From NCBI GenBank assembly GCA_026770615.1, contig MU631955.1:31017-42400 (forward strand): DNA of 11,384 nt, written 5' to 3'. The notes under the pieces were generated by a model. The model had not been told where the DNA came from. It ran no database searches and was given only the letters and a program-made list of their open reading frames with translations. The position numbers and the translations under genes were made by a program. Each line of letters starts with the position of its first letter. Position 1 is the first letter of the stretch. This document shows, piece by piece, positions 1 through 7,550 of this stretch. This DNA comes from Pavlovales sp. CCMP2436 (Eukaryota; Haptophyta; Pavlovophyceae; Pavlovales).

Positions 1-49
1 AGCGATTATTAGCGATTATAATTGCTAGCAATTGTTAATAACCAACAGC

Positions 50-112
50 GGGTGGGTGGGAGTGTGCGTGTGCGGATGCGTGTGTGGGGATGGGGAGGGG
101 AGGGGGGGGGGG
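50..112 (+). repeat. G-rich tract, potential G-quadruplex
   Basis: The tract contains GGGTGGGTGGG at 50-60, and then runs of four or more G separated by single bases up to a 12-G run ending at 112. It meets the usual pattern for a four-stranded G-quadruplex on the + strand. Because it lies in the CLC intron, the CLC transcript carries the C-rich complement. It could be a simple low-complexity tract without function. Confidence 0.7.
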
Positions 113-233
113 CTGTAGTATCGGCTACGATTCCCTCCCAACGCCTCCTCTGCTGCGTGTTGGCATGAAGGCCTCGGACCCACACCTGTTGAAAACTGCT
201 GAGCCGCTTATATAACCTTCATTGGGTAGCCAG

Positions 234-254
234 CCCCCCCCCTCCCCCCCCCCC
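234..254 (+). repeat. C-rich homopolymer tract
   Basis: A run of 21 pyrimidines is all C except for one T at 243. On the minus strand, the sense strand of the CLC intron, it is two long G blocks separated by one A. It could therefore form a G-quadruplex in the pre-mRNA. Such runs are also prone to length variation and sequencing error. Confidence 0.8.
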
Positions 255-487
255 AAAACGCTCTTACTTACCCCGACTTACTTATAGACCAACAGGCAGC
301 AGGCAGTGGGTAGCAAACACTAAAGAGGTATATATAACAAAATGGCATTTGTCGACAACAAATAAGAATAACCTTGTGTGAGACTACTAATTCCTGACCG
401 GATTAACTGATCCGGACTCAGCGGCCAAAGCCGCGCGAAAGCCAAATTTAAAAGCCAACGGGAACGCTATCGCACTGAATTAGTTAC

Positions 488-1296
488 CTTAATCTCCGGA
501 ATGCCTGATCCCTTCGCGCAGGGCTCCACATAACCCACACACAGGGCGGCAAACGCGACCAGGCCGCAGTTGCACGCAGCGAGCGCTAAGAAAGCCGGCC
601 ATTCTGAGCCATGCACCTCGACTAGCGCTAGCACGCGCTTCAGCTTGATGCGCGAGATCTGTTTCATGTATTGCAGGGAGGAGGCGTTACATGTAGTGTG
701 TAAATATCTAGAGATACGTCCGTCCCCTAACAGGTCTCCACCGGACCCAAGTGTTGAGAAAACACTCGGATCAAGGGACCTTTGCAGAGCACACGGATAC
801 CGTCCGTAGTGCAGCGAGCGCAAAGAACAGGTGTCGTACGTACAAAACACCAACCATAGCATACACATTATAGTCCGGGCGAAGCTGAGCGAGGGCGCGC
901 GCGTGCCTGCATCAGCGCCATATCGAGCCCCGCGGCGATCAGCGCCACGCATAGCGCGAGCAGGAGCGTCATTGCGAGGGTGAGCGCGGGCGCGCGCTTC
1001 TCGTCCTCCACCCGCTGCGAGGTGAGCTCGTTCTCCACCTCCTCGAAATCTGCGCCGAAGTCAGCGGCCTTCTCCACCCGCGCGCCGCCGTAGCGGCCGG
1101 CCGCCTCCCTCGTGTTCCCGCGCAGCATGAGCTGTGCGCGCAAGGGCGCGACGGTCGAGGCCAGCAGAGGCGGTGGCGGCAGCAGGAACGGGGGCGCCGC
1201 GTGGCCGAGCAGGCGCGCGCGCGAGGCCGAGGCAACGGCCGCCGCGGCGTCCGCCTCGCGTTCAGCCTGTCCCAGCAGGCCGGAGAGCGAACGCAT
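488..1296 (-). CDS. CLC-family chloride channel/transporter, N-terminal part (2 exons, partial)
   Basis: CLC proteins are dimeric membrane Cl- channels or Cl-/H+ exchangers. Exon 1 (1296-907) encodes 130 residues: an Ala-rich start, an acidic segment (around 83-101, with DFEEVENEL) matching the conserved cytosolic stretch before the first membrane helix in CLCs, and a hydrophobic helix at about 106-125. Exon 2 (658-488, 57 codons) carries a second hydrophobic stretch ending in EPCAKGSGIPEIK. GSGIPE is the first CLC anion-filter motif. Its Ser, rather than the Pro of plant nitrate-type CLCs, points to chloride preference. Both junctions are phase 0. Intron 1 (906-659) must use a GC donor, CAG|GCACGC, because an in-frame TAA appears before any GT. 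Intron 2 starts at GTAACT and leaves the window, so the rest of the channel is unseen. The ATG at 1296 is the first plausible start; the frame stays open upstream but runs into NAA38. The family call is firm and the start is moderately sure. Confidence 0.9.
659..906 (-). other. CLC intron 1, GC-AG type
   Basis: This 248-nt intron lies between two CLC exons whose translations join in phase 0 to give the usual CLC helix B-C layout. The donor reads CAG|GCACGC and the acceptor is AAACAG|ATCTCG. A pyrimidine-rich stretch (cctcctccct) lies about 20 nt before the acceptor. No GT donor is possible after the helix-B codons before the in-frame TAA, so the GC donor is required if the exon assignment is right. 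Confidence 0.75.
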
Positions 1297-1368
1297 GAGA
1301 GCTTTACCCGAACTCGACCGCACCGCGTAGTACCGCGCCGACCGCCGACCACGTCCCAAATTCGCGCG
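1297..1368. promoter_or_regulatory. Bidirectional intergenic spacer between CLC and NAA38
   Basis: Only 72 bp separates the ATG of CLC (minus) from the ATG of NAA38 (plus). The spacer is GC-rich with several CCGC/CGCC runs, and no TATA box is visible. The two promoters and 5' UTRs must share this spacer or overlap the neighbouring coding sequence, so a bidirectional promoter is the simplest reading. No transcription start site can be placed from sequence alone. Confidence 0.5.
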
Positions 1369-1720
1369 ATGGCGGACGAGGCGGCACACGAGAAGGACCC
1401 CAGCTTGGCCCTGGTCCGCGCGAGCCTCGACGGGCCGCTCCGCGTCGGGCTGAGCGACGGCAGGCTGCTCACTGGTGCGCCCGTCTTCTCTCCCTCCGCC
1501 GCCCCGCCTCACCAGCTCCTCACCAGCCTGTGGCGCCCTTGCGTTGCGTTGCTCGCGCGCTGCAGGTACATTTCTGTGCCTCGACCGGCAACGGAACATC
1601 CTCATGCGCGACACAATGGAGACGCGCCCGGAGAGCGAGCAGCCCGAAAGACGCGTGGGACTCGTGCTGGTCCCCTTTGCGCACGTGACCTCCTGCTTCG
1701 CGCTCCTGGCGATCCAATAG
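1369..1720 (+). CDS. NAA38: NAA38/LSMD1-like Sm-fold protein, NatC auxiliary subunit (2 exons)
   Basis: NAA38 (LSMD1, Mak31) is the small Sm-like subunit of the NatC N-terminal acetyltransferase, which acts on nascent chains at the ribosome with NAA30 and NAA35. Exon 1 (1369-1474) and exon 2 (1566-1720) are joined across a 91-nt GT-AG intron (donor ACTG|GTGCGC, acceptor GCTGCAG|GTACA) and give an 86-residue protein ending in TAG. The Sm1 half spans residues 25-50, with SDGRLLTG running over the junction into TFLCLDRQRNILM. The Sm2 half spans about 66-82, with RVGLVLVPFAHVTS. These match the human segments [20 protein letters not shown] and RVLGLAMVPGHHIVSI. The protein is shorter than human NAA38 because it lacks the long N-terminal tail. 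It is head-to-head with CLC. A generic LSm protein is the alternative, but the short Sm1-Sm2 spacing and Sm2 wording favour NAA38. Confidence 0.85.
1475..1565 (+). other. NAA38 intron 1 (GT-AG, 91 nt)
   Basis: The donor is G|GTGCGCC and the acceptor GCGCTGCAG|GT. The splice splits a Gly codon (G|GT) inside the Sm1 motif, and splicing restores the conserved DGRLLTG-TFLCLD sequence. The intron itself is GC-rich with a pyrimidine-rich first half. Unspliced reading destroys the Sm fold, which is why this intron is well supported. Confidence 0.85.
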
Positions 1721-1756
1721 AGCTCTGCCCGCGACGCCCAAAGAGCTCTGCCCGCG
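1719..1756 (+). repeat. Short direct repeat overlapping the NAA38 stop codon
   Basis: The 15-mer AGAGCTCTGCCCGCG occurs at 1719-1733 and again at 1742-1756, a period of 23 bp. The first copy contains the last two bases of the NAA38 TAG stop codon. It looks like a small local duplication in the 3' UTR. No function is apparent. Confidence 0.85.
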
Positions 1757-2054
1757 TCTGTGCTGTAGCGTTAATCACCCGGCGGTGACAAGCTTACATC
1801 ACATGAATCAAGCTGGTGCATACATGAACGTATAGCCTTAGTTCTACTTCTAGATAAGGACTTGCACAACATGCCTGAACTTCTAGCGCGATGACGGATG
1901 AGCGATATATTACTGATAGGGATTCATCAAGCTGGCGTCTGACTGTTCTCAAACCGTCGCCAATTGCCCGCTGCGTGCCTTAGTCGGCTGGATATATCAT
2001 TCGTTGTCCAGCCGCCGTAGACCCATATCAGCAGCATACAGCCCGCGGCACTGA
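1757..2054. other. Intergenic: NAA38 downstream region
   Basis: No convincing coding signal is seen on either strand. The stretch should hold the NAA38 3' UTR and polyadenylation site, and possibly the start of the LINE 5' UTR. The 10-mer ATCAAGCTGG occurs twice (about 1813 and 1926), too short to interpret. Composition moves from the GC-rich gene pair to a more balanced sequence. The exact 5' end of the retrotransposon cannot be fixed because no target-site duplication is visible. Confidence 0.5.
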
Positions 2055-2144
2055 CAACAGTCACGACGCGCGACTCGACAATGTCAGTCGACTTGGGCAC
2101 GCGGTCCACGTTCATGTTCCGGACACCCCGCAGGCGCAAGAACA

Positions 2145-2168
2145 CAACAACAACAACAACAACAACAC
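2145..2168 (+). repeat. (CAA)n microsatellite, poly-Gln in the endonuclease frame
   Basis: About seven to eight CAA units lie just upstream of the first ATG of the endonuclease frame. In that frame they read as a Gln run and the frame is open back to 2055. They could be coding if translation starts upstream, or a simple repeat in the element's 5' UTR. The repeat also marks where A/C-rich composition begins. Confidence 0.8.
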
Positions 2169-2192
2169 ACTGCAAAAGCCCCACAAAGCCAC

Positions 2193-3020
2193 ATGGCCGC
2201 AACGCTCACTATAGCAAGCGGCAACGTGGGATCTATAGTCAGTGAGATGAGGAGATCAAGCGCGATTGAACTGGCCACACGACAATCGACAAAGAGCGCA
2301 GGTGATCACACAAAATTGGGTAGACGCCCATTCGATATAATACTCTTACAGGACACCTCTTTAAAAAGACCCTTATTTGCCCTAAATACATGGGTGAAGA
2401 ATATAGGGTATATCACGATACATCGCCGAAATCAGTAGGCAGAGGAGTGGTTATCGCAATAAGTAACTCTTTGAGAGCCAAACTTACAACACATTACATA
2501 TGGCACGGACATTAACAAGATTACCGCAGGCCGCTTAATAACCGGAGATCTTACATTCCAAACGCAAAACGGAGAAATAAAGACCATGGAAATCACAAGC
2601 TTCTATGTCCCATGCGACAAGAAAGACAAACAACCTTTTTTAGACATCTTAGGACCATACCTCCGAGCCCGATCCAACAGAGACGGCGTCGCCCGCATAG
2701 CAGGCGGGGACGGCAATGGCATATGGGAAACAAATGAAAGGAAACGTAAAGACGGCACACCTAGTAACGACAACAGCGAAGAGGCCAGCGCCTTTAGGAC
2801 ATGCATGGATAGCTGCCCAGACTTGTTTAATCAGAAACCACCAAGGTCCTTCTGCCCAGAAACTCAGCCAACACACGAATACGCCCAAGGGAAGACATGG
2901 GAAGGAAATTCACGTATTGACTACCTTTTCATGAACACACATCTAGAGAATGTGTACGCCACACCTCTCCCCTGGAACAAATTTGTGTCCCCACTGTTAC
3001 AACCGAAGAATAGGAAGTAA
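2193..3020 (+). pseudogene. LINE endonuclease domain (exonuclease-endonuclease-phosphatase fold), frameshifted
   Basis: This domain nicks target DNA to prime reverse transcription. Segment one (2193-2438) begins LTIASGNVGSIV, with the expected early Asn, and holds FDIILLQDT, where the family's catalytic Glu of LLQE reads Asp. The frame then shifts near 2420, where SVGRGVVIAISNS matches the conserved Gly-rich strand. It shifts back near 2495 to the frame of 2586-3020. That third segment has SFYVPCD, the GGDGN box (usual GGDFN) and SRIDYLFMN, all strong matches to LINE endonucleases. The terminal Ser-Asp-His box is not seen intact. In a shifted frame CPH appears at the right place (about 2993), which may be a mutated remnant. 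The two shifts and the altered Glu suggest an inactive copy. The ATG at 2193 was chosen because the conserved strand starts only four codons later. Confidence 0.9.
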
Positions 3021-3725
3021 TAAGCGTCTACTACTGGATCGAAGCCACTATCCCGCTCCAGGAGCTAGGCGACATTGTCCGGCCAATACAGAGAATACAC
3101 CTCCTCCCATATCGCATCAAAGTGGATTTGGCAAAACCCCACTGAGCAATTAGGAGCGGTCGAGCTACTCCGCCCTGCACTGGAAGCTTGGTTTACTGCA
3201 CTATCCCCGCAAATGCGAGGAGCATACATAGAAAAAGGAGTCCTTACGGAATGATTATCAGCTGCTTGCGAATGGCAAGCGTGCTCGCTCACCTTGAAAG
3301 ATGCATTAGACCAATTAGTTGAACTCACTGGTCGGACAGTTCAGGACGCCATAGGACGACCTGACCCTACAAGACTCGGCAAACAGCCACGACCAGGCCG
3401 TCTATGCCGAAATAAAACGTGGTCACCAGAAGCAGGCCCACACGCACAAATGGAGTCGTGGTACAGAAAAGCATTAATCATCACAGGAGATATCATAAGC
3501 AACAAAAACAAAGAACAATATCACCTACACGGCTGGTGGGGTTTTAATAATACATACACAAAAAAGATGGTCGATACCTTGAGGCAATTTTGTGTAATAG
3601 CGGACAAACAACAAGAGGTCCTGCCTTACCACCCAGGAGCGGTCTTAAAAAATGACGAACAGGACGACGAGACCACTCTTCAACTGGCACGGGACCCGTA
3701 TCGACCCACAATACCATCCCTTTGA
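3014..3725 (+). pseudogene. LINE linker between endonuclease and reverse transcriptase, degraded
   Basis: After the endonuclease stop (TAA 3018-3020) the reading continues in another frame from 3014 to a TGA at 3143. It then returns to the previous frame at about 3138 with PTEQLGAVELLRPALEAWF, which stays open to 4988 apart from TGA codons at 3252 and 3723. The encoded sequence is hydrophilic with several Trp residues (ESWYRK, HGWWGFN). It matches the usual poorly conserved region between the endonuclease and the RT fingers in length and position only. No separate domain is recognised. The long open frame interrupted by isolated TGAs argues that this was coding until recently. Confidence 0.75.
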
Positions 3726-5279
3726 GTGATGACAATCCCGCAATTAGAACTCTACAATAGCGAACTCAGAAAACGCATGGCGATACGCTACGCCAAGTGC
3801 GAAGCAGCTCAAAAAGGAGCCAACAAAGCAGCGGATGACAGAACCCAAGATGCAATCAACACAGGCCTATTTCGAGCCGCCACCAACAATGCGAGAAAGC
3901 TCCTCTACCCACGATCCCTGCAGCAAGGGGTACACATGTTAAGACATCCAATAACAAATAAAGTCACAACAAAGCCAAAAGAAGTTATCAGTTTAGCTAC
4001 AGACTGCACTCGAACACTACTAGGCAAAACCCCTCCCCTCCCGCCTACGGGCAAAGCATGGCAAGATCCAAGTGAATGGACTGACCTGACTAAACGCTGG
4101 ACGGACGAAGAGACAACACATGTCCAAGCACTTGCTACTCCAAACGATCTCGTCCGCCTAATCGTTGCCGGCAAGGCACGCAGCGCTCCGGGACTAGATG
4201 GTGTACAATACCTAGCCCTAAAACTGCTGCTACAAGCCGATAATATTGAAAACCACATTGGTGAATTCCACACTCTCCTAACAAACGTCCTCAACACTAC
4301 GCTTAAAGAAACGACCCTACCAACCCAACTGGGTACATCAGAAATCGTCTACTTCTACAAGAAAGGTGATCCCACAAAACTTTCAAACTACAGAGGCCTC
4401 GCACTCCAAAGCGTCATCTACAAATTACCCGCAGCCATCATGGCGGGACAGCTACTAGGCGCCGCAAGCAGAATGCAGCTCCTATCCGAACAACAGCTTG
4501 CGGCCAGAAAAAATGGCAGAGCAGCAGACCACGTAGTAGTGATGGCTGCAGCCATAGCTAAAGCACTGGCAGCAGGACAAGAATTACACATCATCACTTG
4601 CGACATCCACAAGGCATTCGACGCAGTCCCACGATACGCCCTGTTGGAGGCAATGGAACGTCACGGCTACCCACCCGAGACGGTGCGACGCGTTCGCATG
4701 CTCCAGACATGCATGGGGGCACATGTGCGAACAGACTACGGCAGATCAAAGCACCCGGTTCTCACTTCCATGGGGTGCAAGCAAGGCTGCCCGCTCAGCC
4801 CGATCACGTATTGCTTATTTATGAACATGCTTCACCGCCAGCTGAATAAGCAGCCAGGTGGCTACCAACCGACTCCACCGCCAGGCCACACTCACAGAAA
4901 GCCGTGCAACCCTCTTAAATACCAGGCATACATGGACGATTTAGCCCTCTTTGCAGAAAATGCATGCACTGCACAGGCCATGATATGAATAGCAGACCGC
5001 TTCCTTGCGGCCTACACCATGGAGTTCAACGCCAAGAAGTGCTTTCACACCTCGATACTACCTAAGTTGCCAGAGGACTGGGGACCCAAACCACCAGTTC
5101 AGACAGTCAGTGATGATCAAGGAAACCCCACCCAGAAAGCCTGCATCTGCCTACCATTAAGAGATGCAAACTCTCCATACATAGAGGTGCCCCAGACACC
5201 AAAGGACAAAACTTTTGAATACCTGGGACACCTCCTAACCACAACGGCAAGTGGCAGGCCCAGGAACGTAAACTCCTAA
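3726..5279 (+). pseudogene. LINE reverse transcriptase domain
   Basis: The element's polymerase copies the RNA into the nicked genomic site. The RT motifs appear in order: SNYRGLALQSVIYKL (motif 2 region, about 4384-4430); ITCDIHKAFDAVP with the first catalytic Asp at 4602 (motif A); GCKQGCPLSP (motif B, about 4775-4804); and AYMDDLALFA with the two catalytic Asp codons at 4935 and 4938 (motif C). FNAKKC and TFEYLGHLL (motifs D/E) follow TGA 4986-4988 in the same frame, at 5022-5235. The catalytic residues are all intact, so the enzyme was functional until the nonsense change and the frameshift near 5245. There the frame passes to one that reads KWQAQERKLLIKIAHAMGKV, which is the expected continuation. 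The first codon listed is simply the one after TGA 3723, not a biological start. Confidence 0.95.
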
Positions 5280-6751
5280 TTAAGATAGCACACGCCATGG
5301 GAAAGGTGCACCTTGCCTCGAGCAAAGGGGCATGCCACACCCTCTGGGTAGCCAAGCTGTCCCACCATGATGTAGCGTCAATACTACCATACATTATGGG
5401 AGCATCAGACTTATGTGATAATTTCCTGTCCACGATGCTTACAGCAATAGTAGAGGCCACGCGCCTTCGCTGCACAATAGGTCCCCATGTAGCAAGAGAA
5501 CGCCTGCGCGGCCCCCCTGAACACGATGGCCTGGGTCTGGTGGACCCGCGTGCCCAAAACGCGGGGGGGAAAGTATCAGACATGCTGCGCTTTCTCAACT
5601 CACCCGTGGAATCCGCAACGCACGCCCTCGCGGCACATGCATTGAGTATCGCCCAAAACGGACCCGCGAGACAAGCCAAGGCAAAAACGATGCCCACCGC
5701 AAGGGGGGCGATCAAAAGTCTTTCCGAAGCACCTCAGGGGGAAGAAAGATGGGATATATTCGAGAACTATGCATGCCTGCAGACAACACCTATGGGTGAG
5801 CTCGCCTCTGTCCTACTATGGCCAGCCCTAGGCGCCACCCGCCGTGCAAAACCCAAAGTGGCTTCGGTCAACCTAGCATCAATGAGTGCCTGTAGTGTAT
5901 TAAACTTGGCAAAACTGCGTATCGCAAGCAATGCCCCCAACTTATGTGTCACAGACAGACAATTGACAGCCATAAGTGCAGCCGAAGAAGACATATTAAG
6001 GACATGCGGCAGCGCTATGAGGGACATTCTTATTGCTCTTCAAAATGCCCTACCGATGCATGCAAACACGGCTGCAGTAGCAAAAGCAGCCAAGACCCTG
6101 TTCACACAGGAATATAGGCCAACATTTAGGCGATTAAAACACCCGGAGCAACTAGAAATATTACGGGAAATCCTGCCCGCACTCACGTCGGCATTATGCG
6201 GACCTATGTGCTTCCGGTTCGTCACACGCCACACAACACTCATACATGCACTCAGACACCAACCACCGACAGCGGAGAAACCGCAATTGTGCACCCCACA
6301 TGTCGGGGTCAACGGTTCATTTATCAAACCTGATGAAAACGGCGAGGCTCGAGCAGCCGGTGCGGCGTGTTTTTACGTAATCCCATCACACCACATCCGC
6401 GGCACGACACATGCCCCAGAGGCACATAACCTCACCTGCACATTCTCAGACGATCAAACGGTTGTCAACGCAGAATGCAATGCGGTCACACTGGCCTTAC
6501 AAGCACTGACTCACGAGCAAGAGCTATTCATCGGATGGGACCATGACACAGGCGTAAAACGCCTAGACTGGCACAGACGGCACCTAGACCGCAACCTCCT
6601 ACCACACGGGTTAAGGGATCCCACGAGCTATGATGCAAACCCTCACTTCTACCGCCTATTTAGCCTCAAACAACGTGACGAGGCGCACGGACGCTACAGG
6701 AACGCGACTCACATTGCGGCTCATACCAAATCGGATGATGAAGTAGCCTGA
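5254..6751 (+). pseudogene. LINE thumb/connector and RNase H-like domain, first catalytic Asp replaced
   Basis: This long open segment continues the polyprotein. Its first two thirds are a typical LINE connector with WQAQERKLLIKI and HHDVASILPYIMGAS and no recognised domain. The last third (about 6295-6751) looks like RNase H, which removes the RNA strand. VGVNGS stands where the family has a catalytic Asp-Gly-Ser, so the first Asp is Asn here (AAC). AECNAVTLALQAL supplies the Glu helix and FIGWDHDTG a candidate third acidic residue. AAHTKSDDEVA resembles the C-terminal His-containing stretch, but the final Asp is missing because TGA 6749-6751 intervenes. The same frame continues with ILHTPGAVRHDD. 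Assignment to RNase H rests on these short motifs and on position after RT; it is probable, not certain. Confidence 0.8.
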
Positions 6752-6801
6752 ATTCTACATACCCCGGGAGCGGTACGTCACGATGACACCTCGAGAGCTA
6801 G

Positions 6802-7545
6802 AATAGTGACAGCAGAGGCGCTAAAGAAAGTGACCGGCTCTTCATCTCCACACGAGGCGACAACTGGCGCAGCCAGGCTGATTTGCCTCCCCACCTCCAA
6901 CCCCCGGCTGTCATAAAGCTCGTGCAGAACGAATTGAGCGACTGGGGCTCAAAGGCAGTAGCAGCACACAGGGAAGCCGCCACAGTACAGCTCACAAAAA
7001 ACACGCTCACGGCCCAGTGCTGGGCAATAGCGGCCACTGCGACAGGAAACATCATCACATCCGACCAACGAGCAGCACGCCATGCGCTAATAGACAGAGT
7101 TGCGAGGGATCGCCTAAAGAAGAGAGGCCCCGTCAAACATGCCCCCGGCATAGGTAGAATGGCCAATGTTGAAGCCATGTGGTCAAAAGAAAGCTCGACG
7201 GCTCTGCGCCTCCCACGAGTTAAGGGCCAACAGCAACCCACGGAAAAGTATACCAAACACATGGCCAGATTGATACTCGGATCATACCGCCACAATGCCG
7301 AGTGGGCAGCAGAATTTCCGGCGATGGCCAGCACTACAATTACCATTGACGGAAAGTCCGAAACAATGGGCCTCACCTGCCCTCTATGAGAAGCACTCAA
7401 CTCACAAGACACAAAGCATCACTTATACCAGGAGTGCTTGTCAACGGAAAAGCACCGCCACGACCTACACCGCTCCCTCTGCAAGAATTGTCCCCGAGCC
7501 TGGGACCCGCCAAATCAAAATCAATGGCGACACACATGATATCTT
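6802..7545 (+). pseudogene. LINE post-RNase H region with Cys/His zinc-knuckle-like motif
   Basis: A frameshift near 6825-6830, in the A-rich run ctaaagaaag, moves the reading to a frame holding FISTRGDNWRSQADLPPHL and continuing to TGA 7387-7389. Beyond it the same frame reads on with HHLYQECLSTEKHRHDLH and SLCKNC to TGA 7537-7539. Together LTCPL-(TGA)-EALNSQDTKHHLYQEC resembles the C-P-x-C ... H ... C knuckle found near the C-terminus of many LINE polyproteins, which may bind RNA or DNA. The TGA lies where the second Cys of that knuckle would be expected. The rest of the segment is Ala- and Lys-rich and mostly helical in character, with no known domain. An indel near 7550 shifts the frame again. 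Confidence 0.7.
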
Positions 7546-7550
7546 GACCG

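Larger units (their letters stand above)
1..487 (-). other. CLC intron 2 (partial, runs off the left edge)
   Basis: This stretch follows the splice donor AAG|GTAACT of the CLC gene on the minus strand, and I find no further exon in it. The next conserved CLC segment, normally a Tyr/Phe-Leu-Asn-Gly motif just after the selectivity filter, is absent in all three minus-strand frames, so the next exon lies outside the window. It holds a 10-bp direct repeat at 1-20 (agcgattatt then agcgattata), a perfect 14-bp palindrome AATTGCTAGCAATT at 20-33, a G-rich tract at 50-112 and a C-rich tract at 234-254. A small inverted repeat (CCGGAT, six-base loop, ATCCGG) lies near 400-417. No coding signal is visible on the + strand. 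Confidence 0.7.

Noticed and set aside
1..487. Further CLC exon in the left end
   Set aside because: No frame on the minus strand gives the segment that follows the GSGIPE filter in CLC proteins.
1927..2202. Minus-strand 91-codon ORF with a Val run
   Set aside because: The Val run is the complement of the CAA microsatellite, and the remainder has no domain. It is treated as a shadow.
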